A stretch of DNA of 7,350 bases from Cyanobacteria bacterium UBA11370 (GTDB lineage: Bacteria; Cyanobacteriota; Cyanobacteriia; Cyanobacteriales; Coleofasciculaceae). The notes beneath the pieces are model-generated. The model was not told the origin of the DNA and did not search any database. It saw nothing but the letters and a program-made list of their open reading frames with translations. Within the stretch, counting starts at the first letter, position 1. The number at the start of each line of letters is the position of its first letter. The stretch covers positions 7,982 through 15,331 of the forward strand of contig DNGI01000437.1 in the NCBI GenBank assembly GCA_003486645.1. Reading direction: 5' to 3'. Below are positions 1 to 5,266 of the stretch, piece by piece. The translations under genes were made by a program, and so were the position numbers.

Positions 1-1056
1 CCCTTAGTGCAGGCATTTAAGGGCGAAAATGCCACGGCTGATGATTTGGAAATCCGCCAAGGTAACAAAATTACTCCTCTAGAAGTTTGGGTCACGCCTA
101 TCTTTGATGAAAAGGGTAATATTGCTTATGCGATCGCCGCTTTTCAAGATATCACGGATCGCAAAAAAGCTGAAACTGAGCGACTAAAATTTACGAATGA
201 ACTCTTTGAACTTAATCAATCTTTTTCCCGCTTTGTCCCCCGTCAATTTCTTCAGTTATTGGATAAAAAAAGTATTCTCGATGTCAAATTAGGAGATCAG
301 ACTCAAAAAGAAATGTCAGTACTATTTTCCGACATCCGCGACTTTACCAGCCTGTCAGAACAACTAACTACTGAAGAAAATTTTAAATTCATTAATTCTT
401 ATTTGAGTAGTATGGAACCTGCCATTATTGAAAATAATGGATTTATTGATAAATACATTGGCGATGCGATTATGGCTCTGTTTAGCGGTAGTGCCGATGA
501 TGCTCTTAAAGCAGGAATTAATATGCTGCAAAGGCTCAATCAATATAATCACAACCGTAGTCGAGTTGGCTATATCCCGATTAAGATTGGTATTGGCATT
601 AATACAGGTTCGTTGATGCTGGGTACAGTTGGGGGAGCCTCGCGGATGGACAGTACTGTGATTAGTGATACAGTCAATTTAGCCTCCCGTTTGGAAGAAT
701 TGACCAAATCTTATGGCGTATCATTATTAATTTCCCATTACACCTTTTCTCACTTGAAGGATGCTAATAAATATTCCTTGCGCGTGATTGACCGACTGAA
801 AGTGAAGGGAAAATCTATTGCAGTTAGTGTTTATGAAGTCTTTGATGCAGATTTGCCAGAAATTCGAGAAGTGAAATCAGCAACAAAAACTTTATTTGAA
901 CAAGCCTTATTGCTTTACACCCTAGGTGCTTTCAGTGAAGCCATAAAACTCTTTACAACTTGCCTGTCCCAAAACCCTACAGATACAGTCGCACGAATCT
1001 ATCAGTTTCGCTGTCAGCGTAAGATGCGATCGCTAAACCGAGGTATTAAGCATTAA
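1..1056 (+). CDS. PAS domain-class III adenylate/guanylate cyclase, 5' truncated by the window
   Basis: The reading frame is open from the first base, so the start lies outside; residues are counted from the first codon seen. Residues about 1-58 are the end of a PAS domain, closing with the typical AAFQDITDRKKAE linker. A class III nucleotide cyclase domain follows (about 75-280). Both metal-binding aspartates are present (D111 in FSDIRDFT, D155 in KYIGDAIMALF), as are the base-contacting K151 and T219 and the transition-state pair N226 and R230 in NLASR. Lys with Thr at these positions is the class IIIb pattern known from adenylate cyclases such as cyanobacterial CyaC, so ATP to cAMP is the likely reaction. 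Residues about 294-340 look like one TPR-type helical pair. The enzyme should be soluble or sensor-anchored; missing N-terminal parts may include more PAS, GAF or CHASE modules. It converges with the Uma2-type gene; 57 bp separate them. Confidence 0.93.
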   Translation, partial: PLVQAFKGENATADDLEIRQGNKITPLEVWVTPIFDEKGNIAYAIAAFQDITDRKKAETERLKFTNELFELNQSFSRFVPRQFLQLLDKKSILDVKLGDQTQKEMSVLFSDIRDFTSLSEQLTTEENFKFINSYLSSMEPAIIENNGFIDKYIGDAIMALFSGSADDALKAGINMLQRLNQYNHNRSRVGYIPIKIGIGINTGSLMLGTVGGASRMDSTVISDTVNLASRLEELTKSYGVSLLISHYTFSHLKDANKYSLRVIDRLKVKGKSIAVSVYEVFDADLPEIREVKSATKTLFEQALLLYTLGAFSEAIKLFTTCLSQNPTDTVARIYQFRCQRKMRSLNRGIKH

Positions 1057-1060
1057 ACAA

Positions 1061-1081
1061 TTAGCCATTCGCCATTAGCAA
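1061..1081. repeat. heptanucleotide repeat tract (TTAGCCA type)
   Basis: Three consecutive seven-base units read TTAGCCA, TTCGCCA and TTAGCAA in the short gap between the converging cyclase and Uma2-type genes. The same heptamer, in another phase, recurs at 6640-6653. It resembles the short tandemly repeated repetitive (STRR) sequences known from filamentous cyanobacteria. No rho-independent terminator is apparent in this gap. Confidence 0.6.
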
Positions 1082-1113
1082 TGTCTCAATTTGTAACTAG
1101 CAACTTACGTTAT

Positions 1114-2010
1114 TTAGCTTACTTCCTCTACAGTTAACCCAAGCACTTCTGCTACCTGTTCTACAGTTAATCCCATTGCCAACAATCGAGGTACCGCATC
1201 CCTTCTCGCTTGCGCTTCAGTCTGTCTAGCTAACTCACTTTGCTGGAGTGCTGCCTCTGCACTTTCAGCTCGTTGTCGTTCTTGTTCAGCTCGTTGTCGT
1301 TCTTGTTCAGCTCTGGCGCTTTCCAATTCAGCTCTTTCTGAACCAATGAGCAACAAATTTCCCTGATCGTCCCACCATCTAAGCCACAATTGAGTTTGAT
1401 TTTGATAACTTCCCTGCCATAATCCTAATTCTATTCCTAAAGGTTCTATGGGATAATGACCGCGCTCATTGGGTTCTAATTGTCGATATAATCCATCGAT
1501 CAAGCGGTACACTTCTAACTTGCCACTTTTAATTTCATAGATGCCGTAGTAAGGAGTGCGTATAATGCGCTCATAAACCCAAAACTTTCCTGGTTTTGTA
1601 ACCTCTCCTTCCTCAGAGAGAGATAAAGGAGTGCGATCGCGTTCTTCCTCCCCATTCCCACTGGCAAATTCCAAAATAATCAACGGTGCCATGAATTCTC
1701 GCCACAGCACATAGGAACGACGAATTTCACCCTTAACCAGAGGAGGTACATTCGGAACATAAAACCAATCCGGTGCTTCTGCTCCTTTTTCCGGGGGGTC
1801 AGTTTCTCGCCAGTAAATACCGCAATCTTGTCCAATTGCATAGTGTCCATCTGGATGCAATTGCTGTAAAACTGAACCCAGAGAATCTGTTAAAAGAATA
1901 CTTTGAGGATGCTCCTGAAAGTTTTTCACGAAAGTACCATCTTCTTCCGGTAATTGGGTATGGTCAGGAAAAGAAGGAGGCAGATCGATCTGAGTCAGTG
2001 TCTCAGTCAT
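1114..2010 (-). CDS. Uma2 family (DUF820) restriction-endonuclease-fold protein with coiled-coil tail
   Basis: This 298-residue protein resembles the Uma2/DUF820 proteins that are multiplied in cyanobacterial genomes and have a PD-(D/E)XK nuclease fold; their cellular role is unsettled. The core spans about 30-215. Candidate acidic active-site residues are D81 (in APDWFYV) and E114 (in PLIILEFASG); KFWVYER at 142-148 and YYGIYEI match the later conserved block. The E-x-K lysine is absent right after E114, where the sequence is EFA, which is usual for this family but leaves activity uncertain. Residues about 223-272 form a charged coiled coil containing two RAEQERQ units encoded by a 21-bp tandem repeat. 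The end (275-298, RLLAMGLTVEQVAEVLGLTV) is a short helix-turn-helix-like motif often seen at the C-terminus of such cyanobacterial proteins. An AAGG 10 bases before the ATG may serve as ribosome binding site. Confidence 0.85.
   Translation of the reverse strand: MTETLTQIDLPPSFPDHTQLPEEDGTFVKNFQEHPQSILLTDSLGSVLQQLHPDGHYAIGQDCGIYWRETDPPEKGAEAPDWFYVPNVPPLVKGEIRRSYVLWREFMAPLIILEFASGNGEEERDRTPLSLSEEGEVTKPGKFWVYERIIRTPYYGIYEIKSGKLEVYRLIDGLYRQLEPNERGHYPIEPLGIELGLWQGSYQNQTQLWLRWWDDQGNLLLIGSERAELESARAEQERQRAEQERQRAESAEAALQQSELARQTEAQARRDAVPRLLAMGLTVEQVAEVLGLTVEEVS
1266..1307 (-). repeat. 21-bp tandem repeat inside the Uma2-type gene
   Basis: Two identical 21-bp units (1266-1286 and 1287-1307) are followed by six further matching bases. 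They encode RAEQERQ twice within the coiled coil. Because 21 is a multiple of three, copy number can change without breaking the frame. Confidence 0.9.
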
Positions 2011-2067
2011 AGTAAAGCTACCTTAACCTGTGAGCATTCTTTAATTCTGACAGAAATATCTCGTTCT

Positions 2068-2094
2068 CCCCTGCCCCCCACTCCCGGTCTCCCC
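2068..2094 (-). other. G-quadruplex-capable tract upstream of the Uma2-type gene
   Basis: On the minus strand there are four G-runs (at 2091-2094, 2083-2085, 2074-2079 and 2068-2071) with loops of 5, 3 and 2 bases, which meets the usual G-quadruplex pattern. The tract begins a few bases after the stop of the membrane-protein gene and lies about 58 bases before the Uma2-type start. The sequence shows only the potential; similar C/T-rich tracts are common cyanobacterial intergenic repeats. Confidence 0.5.
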
Positions 2095-2101
2095 ATTCAA
2101 A

Positions 2102-2539
2102 TCACGACCAAGAATCTAAATCTAACGCTTTTGACCCCCCTTTCTCTAACTGACTTAATACTTGACCCAATTGTGACCAAACTAACCAACCAATAAATAA
2201 AGTAAGGGGGAGTGAAATACCGTAAGATAACCAAGATGGAAAACCAAAAATTTCTAACCCAGCAGAAAGAAATATACAAATTCCCGCAGAAATTCCTACA
2301 AAAGGGACGAACAACTGGGGACCTTTCATTTCAGCCAGGTTACGAGAAGAACGATTTTTCGACCATTCGTTGACTTTTTGTTTAAGAGTCGCTTCAAAGG
2401 CTGCACCAGAGGTAAGCCCAGCAAACAAACCAAACACTAACAAAAAATAGGGCGGTTCCGGAAAATAATACACAAAATGCTCCCAGTTTTGAACAGAACT
2501 ATAGGGTAAGAATTCAAAAAAACCATGGTTTAGATCCAA
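2102..2539 (-). CDS. conserved-looking three-helix membrane protein, function unknown
   Basis: I do not recognise a named family. The 145-residue product has three hydrophobic stretches at about 31-48 (PYFLLVFGLFAGLTSGAAF), 75-98 and 103-122, which would make a small integral membrane protein. Between the first two lies a charged loop (about 53-73) with several Lys and Arg. The start chosen is TTG at 2539, because an in-frame TAG lies at 2569-2567 and the only internal Met is residue 71. No good ribosome binding site precedes it; a GTAGAGACG-type hairpin repeat sits in that position instead. A run of seven T residues lies just inside the gene, next to an out-of-frame ATG (2526-2524). One more T there would create an ATG start reading into the same protein, so the true 5' end is uncertain. 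It is followed after 91 bp by the Uma2-type gene on the same strand. Confidence 0.7.
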   Translation of the reverse strand: MDLNHGFFEFLPYSSVQNWEHFVYYFPEPPYFLLVFGLFAGLTSGAAFEATLKQKVNEWSKNRSSRNLAEMKGPQLFVPFVGISAGICIFLSAGLEIFGFPSWLSYGISLPLTLFIGWLVWSQLGQVLSQLEKGGSKALDLDSWS

Positions 2540-2541
2540 AG

Positions 2542-2570
2542 GTAAAGACGTGATAGTGCCACGTCTCTAC
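2542..2570. repeat. GTAGAGACG-type inverted repeat abutting a start codon
   Basis: Arms of 11 bases (2542-2552 and 2560-2570) pair with one mismatch around a 7-base loop. The outer sequence GTAGAGACGT is shared with the perfect palindrome at 4973-5003, so both belong to one dispersed family. The repeat ends two bases from the likely TTG start of the membrane-protein gene, and its GTAGAG arm supplies the in-frame TAG that bounds that reading frame. Confidence 0.75.
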
Positions 2571-2760
2571 AGAGTTCCGGGAATGGCGATTCAAGGAGAT
2601 ATATAGACCAGATTTGGTCGTTAATCGCACCGGATTGGATTGGCTTCATCCTTACTATTGTCTCTCACTAGGTGAAATGTGGAACTAACTCCACTCGCAT
2701 AAAGTCTTAGACATAGGAGTGAAAAAGAATCTCAAACCCTTGTCCTGTCTAAACGAAAAC

Positions 2761-3195
2761 CTAATTTCTGGAGAGGTCTATTGAGTCAATTCGGAGAATT
2801 TTTGGCAAACCAATCCCTTCATCACCGCCCTCCCCTATGTAGTTAGCTTGATCGGTTGTTAGCTGTTTCACTACCTCTTCCACTTGTTCTTGCCCTGTCT
2901 GTTGCAACACTTTCAAAAGCGGCATACACTGGCTCATTAGGTCAGCAACATCAATCCCTTCATAAACAGGTTGATAGTCTCTCAAGCGTCCAATTCCCTC
3001 ACCCAGCAAAATTACCGCCCCCCGCCAGTTGAGATTACCCAAGTGATAGCAAGCAACAGCAATCTGCAAAATGCCTTGGTAAAACCGTTTGTCTGGTTCC
3101 ACCGCTTCCATCCACAATGCCTCTAGGGTGTCGTGACAGGCATAAAACTCCTCTTTGTTAAATTCCTCGATACCCTGCAAAAATGCGTTGGTCAT
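2761..3195 (-). CDS. DUF309 domain protein
   Basis: A 144-residue soluble protein of the DUF309 family, a small all-helical fold of unknown biochemical function found in cyanobacteria, plants and other bacteria. The family signature appears as H21, E25 and W28 in FYACHDTLEALW, followed by a second helical block (about 38-60, FYQGILQIAVACYHLGN). The ATG at 3195 is chosen because the domain begins directly after it. The frame stays open upstream to a TTG at 3264, which would add 23 residues, largely TTNNKQLTTNNQQ. Those residues are encoded by a heptamer repeat and are probably not protein. Against this choice, the ATG has no Shine-Dalgarno sequence because the repeat fills its leader, whereas a GGATGAG precedes the TTG. 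The gene follows ftrC on the same strand, 133 bp away. Residues about 100-144 are low in recognisable motifs and may be a lineage-specific tail. Confidence 0.85.
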   Translation of the reverse strand: MTNAFLQGIEEFNKEEFYACHDTLEALWMEAVEPDKRFYQGILQIAVACYHLGNLNWRGAVILLGEGIGRLRDYQPVYEGIDVADLMSQCMPLLKVLQQTGQEQVEEVVKQLTTDQANYIGEGGDEGIGLPKILRIDSIDLSRN

Positions 3196-3240
3196 TGGTT
3201 GTTGGTTGTTGGTTGTTAGTTGTTTGTTGTTTGTTGTTTG
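3195..3240. repeat. heptanucleotide STRR tract, TTGGTTG type
   Basis: Six full seven-base units and four further bases: TTGGTTG three times, then TTAGTTG and TTTGTTG twice. It touches the ATG of the DUF309 gene and so makes up its immediate leader. The same heptamer occurs in opposite orientation at 3291-3328. Confidence 0.9.
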
Positions 3241-3290
3241 AGTTAAAGACCATTCTTCACTCAAAACTCATCCACTTAAAACTCTTCTTA

Positions 3291-3328
3291 ACCAACAACC
3301 AACAACAAATAACCAACAACAAACAACC
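3291..3328. repeat. heptanucleotide STRR tract, ACCAACA type, inverted partner
   Basis: Five full units (ACCAACA, ACCAACA, ACAAATA, ACCAACA, ACAAACA) plus three bases. The tract ends at the base next to the ftrC stop codon. It is the reverse complement in kind of the tract at 3195-3240, 50 bases away, so a transcript running from ftrC into the DUF309 gene could fold into a long imperfect stem. Confidence 0.9.
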
Positions 3329-3694
3329 TCAAGCCATACTGTCCCGCACCGTTTGAAGTTCATCCATACTAATATCTTGCTGTTCACCAGCAAACTCATT
3401 CTCTGGTGTCAGGAATAACATACAATGACAATCTTTGCGTTCCCGCATGGGGATACAAGGACAGTTCCAATAAGCCGCTTTGACTTCAGCTTCTTTATCT
3501 TCATAGTGGCGACAGGGACACAACGGTGCGCCGAGTTCGTCTTTGTGTTTGGCAAGTCCTTCAATCACCACAGCCGTAACCGAAGGATCAACGCAGAAGT
3601 ACGTGCCAGTACGCTTGGCGTAGGTTTCTGCAAAATTCTTCATAGCCTCCAGGTTCTTCTCACTGGAGAGATTCGTCGCTTCTGAGGTACTCAT
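3329..3694 (-). CDS. ftrC: ferredoxin-thioredoxin reductase, catalytic (beta) subunit
   Basis: The 121-residue product has the full length and cysteine pattern of the FTR catalytic chain: CPC at 59-61, CPC at 78-80 and CHC at 89-91. By comparison with the well-studied Synechocystis enzyme, Cys59, 78, 80 and 89 should hold the [4Fe-4S] cluster and Cys61 with Cys91 should form the redox-active disulfide; His90 is the conserved neighbour. The enzyme takes electrons one at a time from reduced ferredoxin and reduces thioredoxin in the cytoplasm, giving light control of metabolism. Its partner, the variable subunit FtrV, is not in this window, as is usual since the two are often unlinked. The ATG start is followed by a short Ser/Glu-rich N-terminus as in homologues. 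A TAAAAT, 32-37 bases before the ATG, could be a -10 element, but no convincing -35 or Shine-Dalgarno sequence is seen. Confidence 0.97.
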   Translation of the reverse strand: MSTSEATNLSSEKNLEAMKNFAETYAKRTGTYFCVDPSVTAVVIEGLAKHKDELGAPLCPCRHYEDKEAEVKAAYWNCPCIPMRERKDCHCMLFLTPENEFAGEQQDISMDELQTVRDSMA

Positions 3695-3750
3695 CTAAAT
3701 CTAATAAGCTGGCAGTTCAATAGTTCTTTGCATTTTAACGCAAGCTTACT

Positions 3751-3775
3751 CCCCACTCTCGACTCTCTACTCCCC
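3751..3775. repeat. C/T-rich intergenic tract
   Basis: A pyrimidine-rich stretch on the plus strand, bounded by two CCCC runs, between the DUF58 stop and ftrC. It has the style of the tracts at 2068-2094, 5078-5113 and 7107-7131 but only two long C-runs, so it does not meet the G-quadruplex pattern. Confidence 0.5.
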
Positions 3776-3778
3776 ATT

Positions 3779-4939
3779 TCACTTTTGTATCGGCTGTTGG
3801 AGCTGACGATCTAGGGGTTGAGTATTATCAATAATAATACCAGAATGGCTACTATTTACTGCTTGAGTTAGGTCATTCTTCAATGTAAGGGATGACCAGA
3901 GTACCCAGCGACTGTTAGGGGGTAGGGAGTTTAGACGGGCAGGGTTTTGAGTCAGCCAAATTGAAGGCAAGTAGGGAGGATCACCCCCATCGGCATCTTC
4001 TCCAGCATACGTAGCAGCAAGGGCTTCTAAAACAACTTGATTGCCATGTAATAAACCTGTTTTAGCTGTCCAGAGTTTGGCGTTAACTTGGCGAGAACAG
4101 GCATAGAAGTACATTGATGCGGCAGCAATTACTGCTGATTCAAAATCATCAAAATTCCAACTTGCTCCACTATCTAAACAGATAATAATATCTTGAGACC
4201 CTGTAAATACTTCTAATTCTCGTACTAATAATTCCCCATAACGAGCGCTACTCCGCCAATGAATCAAACGAGTCGGATCGCCAACTCGGTAAGGTCTTAA
4301 GGCTTTGGTGAGGTCTTCTGTGGCAGACTGAGAACGGCGATCGCTATAAATTTGTGGACTATCTTTATGCCCCATTTCATCAACTAGGGGACATTGAGTA
4401 AGGGGTAATACGGTAGGATAAATAATTGCCATTGCTGGTGCTTGCCAACTCCGACGACACCAAAATAATCCTAAAGGTGTTCCTGTTCTAAGTTGCACTT
4501 CATACCAACGATAAACCCCTCGTTTTTGGGTGGGATGAAAATAAACCCAATGATGAGTACTTTGAGGTTCAATTGTTTCTATAGATACATAGACGGGTTC
4601 CCCTAATTCAGATTGAAGAATATCTTGAACTTGCAATAACGTTTTAGGTTGAAGGCTGTGATTTTCAATTTCTAATTCAATGCTTAACTGATCGCCAACC
4701 GTTACAGGGGAGAGAGGATGTCGGCGAACAGAAAGGTTGCGAAGCGATCGCACAGGCAATACCACTGCTAACCCCAGCAGAGCAAAAATAATACCACTAA
4801 TGACATAAAGCCACCCTGCCATCGTATTCGTCGCCGCAGCAAAGAAACAAATCGCCACACCTGCCAATAGCCAACCTGCATAGGCGGGAGTTACCCAATG
4901 AGTTTCTAACCAATCTGTTGTGCGATTAATAATTTCCAT
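3779..4939 (-). CDS. DUF58 domain membrane-anchored protein
   Basis: A 386-residue protein with two N-terminal membrane helices (about 18-37 and 40-62) and a large domain after them. The DUF58 signature LRPYRVGDPTRLIHWRSSAR lies at 214-233, with D221 and W228 in place. It runs into LVRELE and then DIIICLDSGAS (250-260), which resembles the start of a von Willebrand A-type fold with a degenerate metal site (DxGxS instead of DxSxS). DUF58 proteins usually sit beside a MoxR-type AAA+ ATPase and a transglutaminase-like protein; neither is present here, so the partners must be elsewhere or absent. The role is unknown; membrane-linked protein maturation or envelope stress is only suggested by the family. 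It has an ATG start with no clear Shine-Dalgarno sequence, and is divergent from the PilT-like gene. ftrC follows after 84 bp on the same strand. Confidence 0.9.
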   Translation of the reverse strand: MEIINRTTDWLETHWVTPAYAGWLLAGVAICFFAAATNTMAGWLYVISGIIFALLGLAVVLPVRSLRNLSVRRHPLSPVTVGDQLSIELEIENHSLQPKTLLQVQDILQSELGEPVYVSIETIEPQSTHHWVYFHPTQKRGVYRWYEVQLRTGTPLGLFWCRRSWQAPAMAIIYPTVLPLTQCPLVDEMGHKDSPQIYSDRRSQSATEDLTKALRPYRVGDPTRLIHWRSSARYGELLVRELEVFTGSQDIIICLDSGASWNFDDFESAVIAAASMYFYACSRQVNAKLWTAKTGLLHGNQVVLEALAATYAGEDADGGDPPYLPSIWLTQNPARLNSLPPNSRWVLWSSLTLKNDLTQAVNSSHSGIIIDNTQPLDRQLQQPIQK

Positions 4940-4972
4940 AAATAGCAGGAGTCAGAATTCAGGAGGATGTAT

Positions 4973-5003
4973 TGTAGAGACGTTGCAATGCAACGTCTCT
5001 ACA
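4973..5003. repeat. perfect 31-bp palindrome of the GTAGAGACG family
   Basis: Two 15-base arms, TGTAGAGACGTTGCA and its exact complement, flank a single central A. Such palindromes with TGTAGAGACG ends are widely dispersed in cyanobacterial genomes. It lies 34 bp upstream of the DUF58 start, so it would probably be in the leader of that transcript as a very stable hairpin. Confidence 0.9.
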
Positions 5004-5077
5004 GAATTTGATATCATATATTTTCTTCTCAAATCCAAATCCTACAATTGCGTTCTAACGTAGCACATTCACACACT

Positions 5078-5113
5078 CCCCCTCTCCCCATCTCCCCCTC
5101 TCCCCCTCCTCCC
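5078..5113 (-). other. G-quadruplex-capable C/T-rich tract
   Basis: C-runs on the plus strand at 5078-5082, 5086-5089, 5094-5098 and 5102-5106 are separated by loops of 3, 4 and 3 bases, so the minus strand fits the four-run G-quadruplex pattern with short loops. It lies between the divergent DUF58 and PilT-like genes, where it could affect either promoter. Confidence 0.55.
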
Positions 5114-5170
5114 TCATTGATTACAAATAAATAAGAAAGTGATACCTCTGAATACCCTCTATTTAAAATT

Positions 5171-5190
5171 TATATATAAAAGGGTTGACT
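5171..5190 (+). promoter_or_regulatory. possible promoter region of the PilT-like gene
   Basis: TATATATAAA at 5171-5180 offers a -10-like element about 90 bases before the ATG, and TTGACT at 5185-5190 is a -35-like hexamer. The two are not in the right order to work together, and TTGACT has no good -10 at 17 bases. One of them may be real; the sequence does not decide. Confidence 0.25.
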
Positions 5191-5254
5191 TTTGTAACAG
5201 TTTGTTTGTCTGAAGTGTCAGAAGGTGCAACTGCTTAAGCCAACCCCGACTCAC

Positions 5255-5263
5255 AGGGAAGGA
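5255..5263 (+). promoter_or_regulatory. ribosome binding site supporting the ATG at 5267
   Basis: AGGGAAGGA lies 3-11 bases before the ATG at 5267; the AGGGA part has proper spacing of about 7. It favours this ATG over the in-frame GTG at 5225, which would add 14 residues and has no such site. Confidence 0.65.
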
Positions 5264-5266
5264 CAA

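Larger units (their letters stand above)
4940..5266. other. divergent intergenic region between DUF58 and the PilT-like gene
   Basis: This 327-bp gap holds, in order, the 31-bp palindrome, an AT-rich stretch (5008-5035) that could carry a DUF58 promoter (TATGAT on the minus strand at 5018-5013, without a well-placed -35), a C-rich tract, and a second AT-rich stretch (5151-5190) with TATATATAAA before the PilT-like gene. I see no gene or RNA in it. Confidence 0.5.

Noticed and set aside
1773..2196. Overlapping plus-strand frames of about 80 codons across the Uma2-type gene start
   Set aside because: They are antisense to a well-supported gene or to intergenic repeats and have no domain character.
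2530..2649. A 39-codon minus-strand frame beginning MKPIQSGAINDQ that reads through the GTAGAGACG-type repeat
   Set aside because: It overlaps the start of the membrane-protein gene in another frame, has no recognisable domain, and its second half is repeat sequence. It is most likely chance, though it is the only frame of note in 2540-2760.
3196..3264. N-terminal extension of the DUF309 protein from a TTG start
   Set aside because: Most of the added residues come from the heptamer repeat, and the domain starts right at the ATG at 3195. Kept only as an alternative.
3195..3328. CRISPR array
   Set aside because: Units are seven bases without unique spacers; this is a tandem heptamer repeat.
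5225..5266. GTG start adding 14 residues to the PilT-like protein
   Set aside because: The ATG at 5267 has a good AGGGAAGGA site while the GTG has none, and the added residues show no family resemblance.
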